Assembly: GCA_017521005.1 (NCBI GenBank)
Contig: JAFXEC010000001.1
Coordinates: forward strand, 1 to 44,544
Length of the DNA stretch: 44,544 nucleotides
Direction of reading: 5' to 3'
Source: Clostridia bacterium
Lineage (GTDB): Bacteria; Bacillota; Clostridia; TANB77; CAG-465
Shown here: piece after piece, positions 1 through 6,229 of the stretch
Numbering within the stretch: the first letter of the stretch is position 1
How the letters are laid out: each line of letters begins with the position of its first letter
Notes under the pieces: generated by a model
Database searches by the model: none
What the model was told of the DNA's origin: nothing
What the model saw: the letters and a program-made list of their open reading frames with translations, nothing else
Made by a program: the position numbers and the translations under genes

Positions 1-141
1 CTCATATAAGTTTTCTTGGCTTTCCTTAGTAGTAAATCCCTCTCCACTTGATAACTCTGTTAAAATCCTACTTACAGCTCTTGAGAGTTCCCCACATTCT
101 TCAATACATTTAAGCATTTGATTATGTGTGCCATATGTATC
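1..141. repeat. Terminal direct repeat, left copy (circle overlap)
   Basis: These 141 bases are identical to the last 141 bases of the window. An exact overlap of this odd length is the usual trace of a closed circular contig assembled with k=141, so the window is one whole circle plus 141 duplicated bases (unique length 44,403). A real short terminal repeat is possible but less likely, because the repeat starts and ends inside one coding sequence. Confidence 0.95.
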
Positions 142-171
142 TATTGCTTTTTTCAATATCTCTTTATTCAT
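1..171 (-). CDS. MazG-like nucleotide pyrophosphohydrolase, N-terminal part (split by window edge)
   Basis: This is the 5' end of a 98-residue protein whose remainder lies at the far end of the window. On the closed circle the gene is intact. The start is the ATG at 171, preceded by AAAAGGAG, which adds 18 residues before the first methionine visible in the right-hand copy. MazG-fold enzymes hydrolyse (d)NTPs to monophosphates. The metal-binding motifs EECGE and EELAD are both present. The start overlaps the stop of the upstream 45-residue gene, so the two are probably translationally coupled. Phage MazG proteins are thought to adjust nucleotide pools or alarmone signalling; the substrate cannot be read from sequence. 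Confidence 0.85.
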   Translation of the reverse strand, partial: MNKEILKKAIDTYGTHNQMLKCIEECGELSRAVSRILTELSSGEGFTTKESQENLYE

Positions 172-301
172 GGTCTTTCTCCTTTTCTGTGTTATGTATA
201 CAGCTTTTACATCGTTCATCATCGCCGATCGGTTTTAATTCAAACAAACATATATAAGCACCTTTGCCGTAGTTTTTATTTAAATACTCACAGTTTCCCA
301 T
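164..301 (-). CDS. Small four-cysteine protein, 45 aa
   Basis: A short gene with a good ribosome binding site (AAGAGGGGGT, then ATG at 301). It has four cysteines, the last two as CKSC, so a small zinc-binding fold is likely. Its last codons overlap the MazG start. I recognise no family. Coupled start and stop signals with both neighbours make it a real gene of the early train rather than a chance frame. Confidence 0.7.
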   Translation of the reverse strand: MGNCEYLNKNYGKGAYICLFELKPIGDDERCKSCIHNTEKEKDHE

Positions 302-303
302 AT

Positions 304-489
304 TTACCCCCTCTTAACGTTCGTTCTGTATTTATGGGCATCTCCGCCCGCTTTTTTATAACAGTTATAACGGCAGTAGTATTTGCCTTTCCTTTTGTAC
401 ACCCAATTATGCGTTGGCACAAAAGCTTTTCCACATATAGGGCATACCTTGCTAGTAATACATGCTCCTCGTTCTACTTTTTCACCCAT
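304..489 (-). CDS. Small zinc-finger protein, 61 aa
   Basis: The protein carries CPICGKAF near residue 16 and a CRYNC pair about 24 residues later, a treble-clef or zinc-ribbon spacing, within a lysine- and tyrosine-rich context. Such proteins usually bind nucleic acid or RNA polymerase, but nothing here shows the target. AGGAG lies 9 to 10 nt before the ATG at 489. It ends two bases before the next small gene, as expected for the tightly packed early train. Confidence 0.7.
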   Translation of the reverse strand: MGEKVERGACITSKVCPICGKAFVPTHNWVYKRKGKYYCRYNCYKKAGGDAHKYRTNVKRG

Positions 490-528
490 TCCCTTAACTC
501 CTTATGATTTCTTTTTTTCAAAATTTCT

Positions 529-696
529 CTATCCATTTTTCGCAAATCTCCCTACTCTAAGAGTTCTGCCACAACCTTTGCACGTTCTTTCTCTCCATTC
601 ATCGCCTTTATACTTACATATACTCTCACTCATTGGCTCATCACACCCACACTTGCAATAGTGTTGATGTTCAAATAGAAACGTTTCATCACTCAT
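529..696 (-). CDS. Small cysteine-rich protein, 55 aa
   Basis: I chose the ATG at 696 because AAGGGGGG sits 6 nt upstream; a longer reading to 732 has no such site. The product has a CKCGC cluster and a later CKGCG pair, suggesting one zinc site. The basic C-terminal tail (GRTLRVGRFAKNG) would suit nucleic acid contact. Family unknown. Confidence 0.65.
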   Translation of the reverse strand: MSDETFLFEHQHYCKCGCDEPMSESICKYKGDEWRERTCKGCGRTLRVGRFAKNG

Positions 697-728
697 TCTT
701 AACCCCCCTTTTTTAAATGTAAGCGTTT

Positions 729-923
729 TCATTTTACCAAAGAATTAAAGATATTCTCTTGTACCTTATAGTTCTTGTCTATCACTTCGACCAACTTTAC
801 AAAATCTTTTGCCGATTGTTCTTGTGTTGCTGTGTATTCCCTCCAGAATAGCCACATCATACCGCCCATAAGTGTTATTATAATCAAGCAAGCCATTAAC
901 ATAATAAATAATACTATCTGCAT
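729..923 (-). CDS. Small single-pass membrane protein, 64 aa
   Basis: AGGGGGG precedes the ATG at 923, which is preferred to a longer frame start. Residues about 3 to 28 are strongly hydrophobic (MQIVLFIMLMACLIIITLM) and form one membrane helix; the remaining 36 residues are charged and probably cytoplasmic. No family recognised. Membrane micro-proteins in phage early operons often affect host envelope functions or superinfection, but that is only inference here. Confidence 0.65.
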   Translation of the reverse strand: MQIVLFIMLMACLIIITLMGGMMWLFWREYTATQEQSAKDFVKLVEVIDKNYKVQENIFNSLVK

Positions 924-924
924 A

Positions 925-1119
925 TTATACCCCCCTAAACACTTCGTTTTTAATTCTTCTAGCAAAAGCAGTATATCTGCTTTGTTTACTCTTAATTTCT
1001 AAAATTACACTATCAATCAAATCTGGATCTGCATAATCTAATTGCTTATATGCTGCCTGCCAGTCCTTTTTGGCTTTTTCCGCCTCTGCCTTGTAGGCAT
1101 CTATTAATTGCATATTCAT
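925..1119 (-). CDS. DUF2508/YaaL-like small helical protein, 64 aa
   Basis: A helical, charged protein with the pattern DYADPDLIDSVILEIKSKQSRY, resembling the conserved core of the DUF2508 family known from Bacillota chromosomes and phages. No biochemical function is established for that family. AGGTAAGAGT precedes the ATG at 1119; a second ATG two codons later is an equally possible start. Confidence 0.65.
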   Translation of the reverse strand: MNMQLIDAYKAEAEKAKKDWQAAYKQLDYADPDLIDSVILEIKSKQSRYTAFARRIKNEVFRGV

Positions 1120-1123
1120 ACTC

Positions 1124-1288
1124 TTACCTCCCTATTAAAAAGAAATTAAACACATTCCACCAACTTAATGTATGTGTAGCTATAACCTCAATATAGCTTG
1201 CTACACTAAGCATGATTAATAATGTGCCTAATAATTCTAACCAACTACTTATTAATGTTCCTAAACTCCACTTATAACCTTTTATCAT
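1124..1288 (-). CDS. Small membrane protein, 54 aa, first gene of the early train
   Basis: AAAAGGAGG precedes the ATG at 1288. The frame has two hydrophobic stretches (around residues 10 to 31 and 42 to 52), so one or two membrane helices. Its stop lies in the ribosome binding site of the next gene. It is the first gene after the promoter near 1346-1374 and after a leader hairpin. No family recognised. Confidence 0.65.
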   Translation of the reverse strand: MIKGYKWSLGTLISSWLELLGTLLIMLSVASYIEVIATHTLSWWNVFNFFLIGR

Positions 1289-1315
1289 TTGTTTTATCCT
1301 CCTTTTATTTTTTCT

Positions 1316-1335
1316 AGGGCGGTTTGTTCCGCCCT
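1316..1335 (-). promoter_or_regulatory. Leader hairpin upstream of the early train
   Basis: AGGGCGG and CCGCCCT form a perfect 7-bp GC-rich stem with a 6-nt loop in the 5' leader of the 54-residue membrane-protein gene. No T-run follows it on either strand, so it is not a classical terminator. An mRNA-stabilising or protein-binding hairpin is more likely. Confidence 0.5.
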
Positions 1336-1340
1336 CTGTA

Positions 1341-1374
1341 ATTATAATTTATCACATTTCGGAGTATATGTCAA
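1341..1374 (-). promoter_or_regulatory. Promoter of the early small-gene operon
   Basis: On the minus strand TTGACA (complement of 1369-1374) is followed after 17 bp by TAAATT, with a TATAAT overlapping a few bases further on. The spacer carries CTCCGAAATGTG, a motif shared with the promoters near 3430 and 40089, so the same regulator may bind all three. Confidence 0.7.
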
Positions 1375-1425
1375 TACTTTTTTCAAAAAATATTACATTT
1401 TGTGTTAAATTAACATAAAAAAATA

Positions 1426-1710
1426 TTATTCATAGTTACGACCAAATATTTTTACAAAGTCTAGTTCTGGGTATACCCTCTTAAAAGCCTTTACCCCTAG
1501 TAGTTTTAAAGAGTTATCAAGTTTCTTGTTAAAATGTACACCTTCATTACTCATATTATGATGTCTAGCACATAGCCACACTTTAAGCCCATATTGTTCC
1601 GACAGTTTTCTATTAGCTGTGCCTCCGTAGATATGATGTGAATGTAGATTGTAAGGTGTTCCACACACTAAACAATATCTTTCGTCTGATATAATTGATT
1701 TTGTTGCCAT
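1426..1710 (-). CDS. HNH-type zinc-binding protein, possible nuclease, 94 aa
   Basis: The N-terminal part has CLVC, then HSHHIYGG and CARHH, the arrangement of a compact HNH (His-Me finger) domain with a cysteine pair. The rest is a short basic helical tail. Proteins of this type sit among phage recombination genes and are usually annotated as HNH nucleases or NinG-like junction factors. Here it is the last gene of the recombination cluster, after the ERF and NinB-like genes. A role in processing recombination intermediates is inferred from that position; the substrate is unknown. Confidence 0.7.
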   Translation of the reverse strand: MATKSIISDERYCLVCGTPYNLHSHHIYGGTANRKLSEQYGLKVWLCARHHNMSNEGVHFNKKLDNSLKLLGVKAFKRVYPELDFVKIFGRNYE

Positions 1711-1721
1711 TTTTCCGCTCC

Positions 1722-2039
1722 TTAACTTATAGCATATTCTTTATAAAGGTTTTCTTGTTCTGATCTAATAGCTACCGCTTCAATATCCTTCAATTCAGGG
1801 TGTTTTGCCTGTACCTTACGTCTTGCCCTGCTTACACTACTATACGACTTAACACCGTATGCCTTGCGTATATAACTTAGTTCGAACAACTTGGTAAATA
1901 CATCATTAGACAAACAGCCCACTCTATCACGACAATACCAATAATATAAACACATATCATCTCGCCTTGTATCAGGATATTTTTTAAGCAATTCTTCCAC
2001 TTGCTTTTCTAAAGATTGAAAATCTTTTAAATCCTTCAT
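1722..2039 (-). CDS. Conserved phage protein of the recombination cluster, 105 aa
   Basis: The ATG at 2039 overlaps the stop of the NinB-like gene as ATGA, a coupling signal; a TTG nine bases earlier is the alternative. The protein is all-helical in appearance, with DTRRDD, a central aromatic stretch and a basic segment (SVSRARRKVQAKHPEL). I have the impression of a family common beside phage recombination genes but cannot name it. Cytoplasmic; the basic segment suggests DNA contact. Confidence 0.65.
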   Translation of the reverse strand: MKDLKDFQSLEKQVEELLKKYPDTRRDDMCLYYWYCRDRVGCLSNDVFTKLFELSYIRKAYGVKSYSSVSRARRKVQAKHPELKDIEAVAIRSEQENLYKEYAIS

Positions 2040-2557
2040 ACTCCCCAACTCTCTTTCATAGAATTTAATTCCTCTTGCGTTAGCGTTTCTATGCCTATTT
2101 CTTTACATTCGCTTACTACACCGTCTAAAAGCCTAGCCATTTCTTTCTTGTTGTATGTAGAGCTACCATAGTAGCATTGTAGCTGTATACCTGTTTGCCC
2201 ATTAACTGTTACCTCGCCTAATTCCTTAACCGCTCGCCATGTTTCCTTTACCCTTTCTACTGCTTGTGGCTTAACAATAACATGCGTAAATACTCCATAT
2301 CGTTCCAACATGTCAAGGTATACTTCCCATTTATCTTTATGTATGGTTGCTGCGATCTCTTGCAGTAATACCCACATATAAGCGTTACTGTCGAGGCTTC
2401 TCTTTTCGCTATAACGTACCACCTCTATTTTAAGCTTTTCTTGGTTTCTCAGTTTGTCTAATTCTTCTAGATTTACATTGTCAGATTGAAATATTAGTAG
2501 CGATTGCCTTGTTGCTAAATCCCACTCGTAATCTATCAAACGCCCTGTACAATTCAT
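2036..2557 (-). CDS. NinB-like phage recombination protein, 173 aa
   Basis: The segment SEKRSLDSNAYMWVL and the C-terminal YYGSSTYNKKEMARLL resemble a family widespread in Bacillota phages and usually called NinB-like or recombination-associated. Lambda NinB (Orf) is a single-strand-DNA-binding mediator that helps annealing proteins load. That fits here, because the gene directly follows the ERF annealing gene and overlaps the next gene by an ATGA. The assignment rests on motif memory and context, not on a catalytic signature. Confidence 0.65.
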   Translation of the reverse strand: MNCTGRLIDYEWDLATRQSLLIFQSDNVNLEELDKLRNQEKLKIEVVRYSEKRSLDSNAYMWVLLQEIAATIHKDKWEVYLDMLERYGVFTHVIVKPQAVERVKETWRAVKELGEVTVNGQTGIQLQCYYGSSTYNKKEMARLLDGVVSECKEIGIETLTQEELNSMKESWGV

Positions 2558-2559
2558 AC

Positions 2560-3069
2560 TTAGCCCCCTTGTTTATGATCTAACATAATATTGAGGCACT
2601 TTTTAATATTATCGTCGCCTTTATCATATAAGAAATTCAAGTATTTTCTATCTTCCTCTTGTATTTGTCCTAGTGTTTTGCCGTTATGTTTGCCAAAGGT
2701 AATCTTGTAGTTGATAGCATCTTCATATGTATCAATTGTCTGCGTTAAACTTCCTGCATCGTCGTCCTCTGTAGCTAATCCAAAAGCCATTAACAAGCTG
2801 TATCTTCTAGCATAAGTTAAGGCACTTCCTTGCTCTTGTGCTGGATTTTTAATTCCGCTTAGTGTTGCTTGTACTACTCGGCAACCTCTTAATGGTGCTT
2901 GTTCTATATTGTCTATTATTTTTACAGTCATAATATAATCGTCGTTATCAATTCTTTCTATGTATTGGTAGTAGCTCATATTATTTTGTTCTAAAAATCT
3001 ATGTATTTCCGCTATATCCGTATAAGCATATCCATACCCTTCCGCATTTTTTTTAACAACATTACTCAT
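2560..3069 (-). CDS. ERF-family single-strand annealing protein, 169 aa
   Basis: I start the gene at the ATG at 3069, which follows AGAGGGGGAAT; an upstream frame extension is basic and lacks a site. Residues about 1 to 110 match the ERF superfamily, with QEQGSALTYARRYSLLMAFGL as the hallmark core and an acidic DDD just after it. Residues about 125 to 165 (ITFGKHNGKTLGQI) look like the small ExoX-like C-terminal module fused to many phage ERF proteins. ERF proteins anneal complementary single strands and promote recombination or circularisation of the infecting genome. The NinB-like and HNH genes follow in the same operon. Confidence 0.85.
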   Translation of the reverse strand: MSNVVKKNAEGYGYAYTDIAEIHRFLEQNNMSYYQYIERIDNDDYIMTVKIIDNIEQAPLRGCRVVQATLSGIKNPAQEQGSALTYARRYSLLMAFGLATEDDDAGSLTQTIDTYEDAINYKITFGKHNGKTLGQIQEEDRKYLNFLYDKGDDNIKKCLNIMLDHKQGG

Positions 3070-3071
3070 AC

Positions 3072-3179
3072 TTATTCCCCCTCTTCCTCTTCTTGTGCCT
3101 CTAACCAATCACAACTACAACACATATACTCCGTTTGTAATGCTCCTTTGCATTGTTCACACTGCCTAAATCCTTCCAT
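3072..3179 (-). CDS. Tiny zinc-ribbon protein, 35 aa
   Basis: The ATG at 3179 overlaps the 3' end of the upstream XRE gene and has GGGAGCGGA before it. The product has CEQC and CCSC, giving one likely zinc site, followed by an acidic tail (EAQEEEEGE). Its stop is three bases before the ERF start, and the glutamate codons double as that gene's ribosome binding site. The function is unknown. Confidence 0.6.
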   Translation of the reverse strand: MEGFRQCEQCKGALQTEYMCCSCDWLEAQEEEEGE

Positions 3180-3405
3180 AATCCGCTCCCTCTTTCTTTT
3201 GCTTATACTTTAATTCATCGAATATATCTTGCCAATCAACCCCTAAAACCTTCGCAATAATCAATCTGTTTTTTAACTTCGGGAATCTATCATCTATTGA
3301 ATAATGCTCAATAGTCTTAATTGATATGCCCGTAATCTTCGCCAGTTGTCGCAATGTATACCCTTTTTGTTTGCATATTTCTAGTAGTTTATTTGCTTTT
3401 TCCAT
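3166..3405 (-). CDS. XRE-family regulator (Cro-like), 79 aa
   Basis: The start at 3405 has AGGGGTG before it and lies downstream of the promoter; a longer reading would begin inside the -10 box. Residues about 14 to 60 form a helix-turn-helix (YTLRQLAKITGISIKTIEHY). It is the first gene of the leftward recombination operon and is divergent from the CI-like repressor, the usual position of Cro. It probably binds the palindrome and promoter region between the two genes. No peptidase or dimerisation domain follows, as expected for a Cro-type protein. Confidence 0.8.
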   Translation of the reverse strand: MEKANKLLEICKQKGYTLRQLAKITGISIKTIEHYSIDDRFPKLKNRLIIAKVLGVDWQDIFDELKYKQKKEGADYGRI

Positions 3406-3429
3406 TCTTTCACCCCTTCCTATGGTTTT

Positions 3430-3458
3430 ATTATATACCACGTTTTGGAGTATGTCAA
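3430..3458 (-). promoter_or_regulatory. Consensus promoter for the leftward early operon
   Basis: Minus strand: TTGACA, a 17-bp spacer, then TATAAT, both hexamers perfect. The spacer has CTCCAAAACGTGGTATA, matching the motif in the promoters near 1346 and 40089. This is the obvious target for the divergent repressor pair. Confidence 0.85.
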
Positions 3459-3466
3459 TATATTTT

Positions 3467-3481
3467 ATTACAATTTGTAAT
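3467..3481. promoter_or_regulatory. Operator-like palindrome between divergent regulators
   Basis: ATTACAA, one base, then TTGTAAT is a perfect 7+1+7 inverted repeat. It lies between the two divergent promoters, just upstream of the plus-strand -35, so a dimeric XRE repressor is the likely ligand. Confidence 0.6.
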
Positions 3482-3487
3482 ATAAAT

Positions 3488-3517
3488 TTGCAAAAATAAC
3501 TCTTATCGTGTTATAAT
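3488..3517 (+). promoter_or_regulatory. Promoter of the CI-like repressor gene
   Basis: TTGCAA, an 18-bp spacer and TATAAT, with the repressor ATG 30 bases beyond and AAAAGGAG before it. The spacer (ACTCTTATCGTG) loosely resembles the shared operator motif. Confidence 0.6.
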
Positions 3518-3546
3518 AAGTTAAACACAAGAAAAGGAGTTAAATA

Positions 3547-3906
3547 ATGACTATACTAGGCAATAGGCTCAAAGAGTTAAGAATAGAGCATAAACTACAA
3601 CAGACAGAATTAGCTGATAAATTCGGTATATCCCAATCGGCTGTTACATCTTACGAAAGAGGTGTAAGAGAGCCAAACTGCGACTTGCTAGTTAAATTCG
3701 CCGACTATTACGACGTGTCCCTAGATTATCTACTAGGACGTACCGACAAGCGGATTAATAGAGATAGTAAAGAGCTATCGGATCTAATTAACAATCAGCC
3801 AATCACCTTTAACGGTAATTTATTAAACGATACTGGCAAGCGTCGAATATTGGACATATGTATTGGCTTGTTTTGGCATGATAAATCAAATTTTGAAAGC
3901 AAGTAA
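3547..3906 (+). CDS. XRE-family (CI-like) repressor, 119 aa
   Basis: Residues about 5 to 60 are a classic helix-turn-helix (LQQTELADKFGISQSAVTSYERG), followed by the VSLDYLLGRTD linker typical of Bacillota phage repressors. The C-terminal half is short and shows no Ser-Lys protease site, so RecA-driven self-cleavage is unlikely. The gene is one of the few on the plus strand, has its own promoter and terminator, and faces away from the Cro-like gene. It is a good candidate for the lysogenic repressor, alongside the second XRE repressor encoded with the integrase. Confidence 0.8.
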   Translation: MTILGNRLKELRIEHKLQQTELADKFGISQSAVTSYERGVREPNCDLLVKFADYYDVSLDYLLGRTDKRINRDSKELSDLINNQPITFNGNLLNDTGKRRILDICIGLFWHDKSNFESK

Positions 3907-3913
3907 TGAAATT

Positions 3914-3969
3914 ATATACCCAAGCTCCAAAAAACGTTTAAAACGAAAATATGGAGCTTGTAGGTATAT
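3914..3969. repeat. Long interrupted inverted repeat after the repressor gene
   Basis: ATATACC plus CAAGCTCC pair with GGAGCTTG plus GGTATAT, a 15-bp stem interrupted only by a two-base bulge. The 24-base loop contains a small CGTTT-A-AAACG palindrome. No T-run follows. It could be an operator, an RNA hairpin or a recombination site. Confidence 0.55.
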
Positions 3970-4002
3970 TATGATATAATCTCTTAAACACATTTTTTGT
4001 AG

Positions 4003-4038
4003 GCTTAACTTTCGGCAAAAAGTTAAGCTTTTTCTTTT
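4003..4038 (+). terminator. Intrinsic terminator of the CI-like repressor transcript
   Basis: GCTTAACTTT and AAAGTTAAGC form a perfect 10-bp stem with a 6-nt loop, followed by TTTTTCTTTT. It overlaps the 3' end of the opposing gene, so it ends plus-strand transcription where the two units converge. Confidence 0.85.
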
Positions 4039-4232
4039 GGTATAAATCTATCAAATGGCACTGCGTATTCGTAGCCATAATCATCTTTAACTATTACTAC
4101 CCCGTTGCCCGTTTCTTTAAATTCTCCAGCAACTACTTGTAGTTCTGGTGCAATACTTTTTACCCTACATTTTTTGGGATTGTCGCCAAAACTAACAACA
4201 GTGCCAACTGAGGGTATTTGATTTGGTATCAT
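4023..4232 (-). CDS. Hypothetical protein, 69 aa, downstream of the helicase-loader gene
   Basis: The ATG at 4232 follows GGTGGTGAAAAAG and lies inside the end of the upstream gene in another frame; an ATG 15 bases earlier lacks a site. The sequence (VGTVVSFGDNPKKCRVKSI ... YAVPFDRFIPKEK) suggests a small beta-barrel like those in adaptor or KOW-type proteins. It ends the leftward replication operon against the terminator of the repressor gene. No family recognised. Confidence 0.6.
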   Translation of the reverse strand: MIPNQIPSVGTVVSFGDNPKKCRVKSIAPELQVVAGEFKETGNGVVIVKDDYGYEYAVPFDRFIPKEKA

Positions 4233-4794
4233 CTTTTTCACCACCATTCAGCTTTTTTATTTCCTCGTTATTAAGCATGTTTGCGTTATAACCCTCTATA
4301 AATGCCTTGACATCTGGCGACATAGATTTTACGTCTTTTTCTCTTTCTATCACTATTTTTATTTGCTTTAAAAATTGCCCTTTGGTTACTGTGGCGAACG
4401 TGTCAGCATCAGATAACGCTAATTCTCTTAACTGTGCAGGGCTACCTATAACCCGTTTGACTGGCTCTGATAATTTATCAAATACCTCTTGCGTATTATA
4501 CAGACAATTTCTAACCGCCTTGTCTAACTCGTTCCAATAGTCGTTTTCGTTTTTTTCGTCAATTGTTGTAATTTTTCGCATCATATTTTTGACATCTGCA
4601 ACTGTAGGCGGATATTGAAGTGTTGTTATTAATTCCTTTACTGCCAATACTAGCAAATTCGGATCATCATATTTGAAAGCATCTTGCCAAAGCATGATAG
4701 ACTGTTCCGCCTCTGTTTTTGTTATGTTTGCATAAAATCTTGGATAAGCGATTTTCATTATGCTCATTACTTTAATAATCGTTTCTCTGTCCAT
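4192..4794 (-). CDS. Replicative helicase loader/inhibitor-like protein, 200 aa
   Basis: The N-terminal 70 residues (IAYPRFYANITKTEAEQ, then LWQDAF and a PPTVADV segment) follow the pattern of the loader/inhibitor family of SPP1 G39P type, which keeps a DnaB-family helicase inactive until it is delivered to the origin. No helicase gene is visible in the phage, so the partner would be the host DnaB/DnaC. The start overlaps the end of the replisome organizer gene. The C-terminal part is helical and charged, ending in a short cysteine pair. Confidence 0.7.
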   Translation of the reverse strand: MDRETIIKVMSIMKIAYPRFYANITKTEAEQSIMLWQDAFKYDDPNLLVLAVKELITTLQYPPTVADVKNMMRKITTIDEKNENDYWNELDKAVRNCLYNTQEVFDKLSEPVKRVIGSPAQLRELALSDADTFATVTKGQFLKQIKIVIEREKDVKSMSPDVKAFIEGYNANMLNNEEIKKLNGGEKDDTKSNTLSWHCC

Positions 4795-5644
4795 TTTTCT
4801 CCTCCTCTAATATTTGCATGAATATATTATTTTTATATTTTTCTTCTGCTGTTTCAGTTTGTTGAGTTTGTTTTTCAATTACTCCCTCGTCTTCCCAACG
4901 TTTTTGATTAAGCCATGTAGAAGGATAAGGGATAAATTGTCCTTTGTCTTTTATCCAATCTTTACTTTTTTTGAATTCTTGTAGCCTTTGCATCATGTAA
5001 TCAAACTGCTTATCATTGGGTTTATTCTTCTTAAACCATTTTTGAACCTGTTGCTTATTAACCTTTTTAGGATAAGCGGAGTAAAACTCATTGAATTTAA
5101 CCTCGTAACCCTCGACTATCTCGGTTTTAACCGTTTCGTCGCCCGCCTTTGGTGGGCAAAGTTTTTTCTCTATATCTGTCTCTTGTTCTGTCTCTTTCTC
5201 TTTTCTCTTTTCTCTTTTCTCTATATCTGTGTTACAGTTTGTTTCATTGATGTTACATTGTAACAGCTTCTGCTCTTGGTTTTTTAATTCTCTATGCTTT
5301 CTAACCCGCTTAGCTACTTCGGTTTCACTACCTATGAGTGGTTGTAAAGCTGACATATAAAAAGTATCATTATCCCATTTTTCAACCAATCCCATATTAG
5401 AAATTGCAGCTAATGTCAATTTAACCAAATTAACATCTTCATCTAATACTAAAGCAAGCTCTTCCTCTGCACTTGGTAGGATATGTTCATATTTAAGCAA
5501 TCCTTCTGTTTTTAAACTCTTTAATTGCATTTTCAAATAAACAATTACTAAAGCATTTCCATCTGGTAGTTTTCGCAGTGCTTTTATGTATTTTTCATCG
5601 AAAAAATCTTCTTTAAGTTTTAACCAATAGTACCTTTTACTCAT
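4772..5644 (-). CDS. Phage replisome organizer (replication initiation protein), 290 aa
   Basis: Residues 1 to about 115 are the phage replisome organizer N-terminal domain (KRYYWLKLKEDFFDEKYIK at the start), a winged helix that binds the origin. A low-complexity lysine/glutamate linker follows at residues about 125 to 170. The C-terminal segment (FYSAYPKKVNKQQVQKWFKK ... PYPSTWLNQKRWED) is the conserved tail found in phage initiators. The protein should nucleate the replisome and pass the origin to the loader encoded next. The linker DNA carries repeats that may be the origin itself. CCTCC-complement signals before the ATG at 5644 support the start. Confidence 0.85.
   Translation of the reverse strand: MSKRYYWLKLKEDFFDEKYIKALRKLPDGNALVIVYLKMQLKSLKTEGLLKYEHILPSAEEELALVLDEDVNLVKLTLAAISNMGLVEKWDNDTFYMSALQPLIGSETEVAKRVRKHRELKNQEQKLLQCNINETNCNTDIEKREKRKEKETEQETDIEKKLCPPKAGDETVKTEIVEGYEVKFNEFYSAYPKKVNKQQVQKWFKKNKPNDKQFDYMMQRLQEFKKSKDWIKDKGQFIPYPSTWLNQKRWEDEGVIEKQTQQTETAEEKYKNNIFMQILEEEKNGQRNDY
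5167..5265. other. Candidate replication origin inside the replisome organizer gene
   Basis: Within the linker-coding part, TTCTCTATATCTGT occurs twice 50 bases apart, flanking a run of TCTCTTT units. Just beyond are TGTTACA, then the perfect palindrome TGTTACA-T-TGTAACA. Origins inside initiator genes are known from lambda O and from lactococcal phages. The assignment here is inferred from repeats and position. Confidence 0.45.
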
Positions 5645-5792
5645 TTTTCCCCTCCTTAGTATTTCTTTCTAGTTTCATCGTATAGCCATTTCTAAGACAT
5701 ACAGTTATAAAGTCTAAAGCCTCCTTTTCTGTGTCGAAATTCCACGCCAGACTTTCATAACCATATGATTTTATTAATATAGCTTGATACAT
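5637..5792 (-). CDS. Small hypothetical protein, 51 aa
   Basis: AAGGAG precedes the ATG at 5792, and the stop overlaps the replisome organizer start (ATGAGTAA arrangement), so it is coupled to that gene. The sequence reads as a small alpha/beta protein (MYQAILIKSYGYESLAW, then DTEKEALDFITVCLRNGY), like many short phage proteins of unknown role. Confidence 0.6.
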   Translation of the reverse strand: MYQAILIKSYGYESLAWNFDTEKEALDFITVCLRNGYTMKLERNTKEGKNE

Positions 5793-5795
5793 TTT

Positions 5796-5942
5796 TTACA
5801 CTCCTTGTTTATGTACATATTCTTTTACAGCTTTTGCGATTGTAAAGGTAATTGTTGCCCCTACTTTTTCTTTGTAATCGTCAAGTAGTTTTTTTGTTTC
5901 TTCATCAATTTTTATTGAATAAAAGTTTTTATGTTCTTTCAT
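5796..5942 (-). CDS. Ribbon-helix-helix-like protein, 48 aa
   Basis: An FYSIKIDEETKKLLDDYKE opening followed by TFTIAKAVKEYV has the strand-helix-helix outline of Arc/CopG-type DNA-binding proteins. GAGGGTGAG lies before the ATG at 5942. It is the first gene of the replication operon and could autoregulate it. Identification is by pattern only. Confidence 0.6.
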   Translation of the reverse strand: MKEHKNFYSIKIDEETKKLLDDYKEKVGATITFTIAKAVKEYVHKQGV

Positions 5943-6029
5943 TTTCTCACCCTCTTTCTGTAGTTATTATTCTACAATAGCATCAAAAATCCTTCTTAAA
6001 TTTTCAAAATATTCAAAAAACTTTTTCCG

Positions 6030-6176
6030 CTACTTTATGTTAAATTCCTCACATAAATCCTCATAGGCTTCTAACTCTTCAATAGTCTTCTCTAACTTTC
6101 GCAGTATAGAAGGATTTACAACTATAACCTCTCTATCGTTTATGTAGTCCTTTATGGTTTTAATTCTTTCTGCCAT
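6030..6176 (-). CDS. Small helical protein, 48 aa
   Basis: GGGGGAC lies 7 bases before the ATG at 6176. The product is highly charged and helical (RKLEKTIEELEAYEDLCEEF, a probable short coiled coil). It follows the XRE gene and precedes the RHH-like gene. No family recognised. Confidence 0.55.
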   Translation of the reverse strand: MAERIKTIKDYINDREVIVVNPSILRKLEKTIEELEAYEDLCEEFNIK

Positions 6177-6229
6177 TATGTAGTCCCCCGTTGTTCTTTA
6201 TCTGCCTGTTTAGTAATTCTACAAGCGGA

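Noticed and set aside
118-507. Plus-strand open frame of 129 codons over the zinc-finger genes
   Set aside because: It lies opposite two small genes with good ribosome binding sites, and its product is hydrophobic low-complexity without a start signal.
1316-1335. GC-rich hairpin as a terminator
   Set aside because: No T-run follows on either strand, so it is listed as a leader hairpin only.
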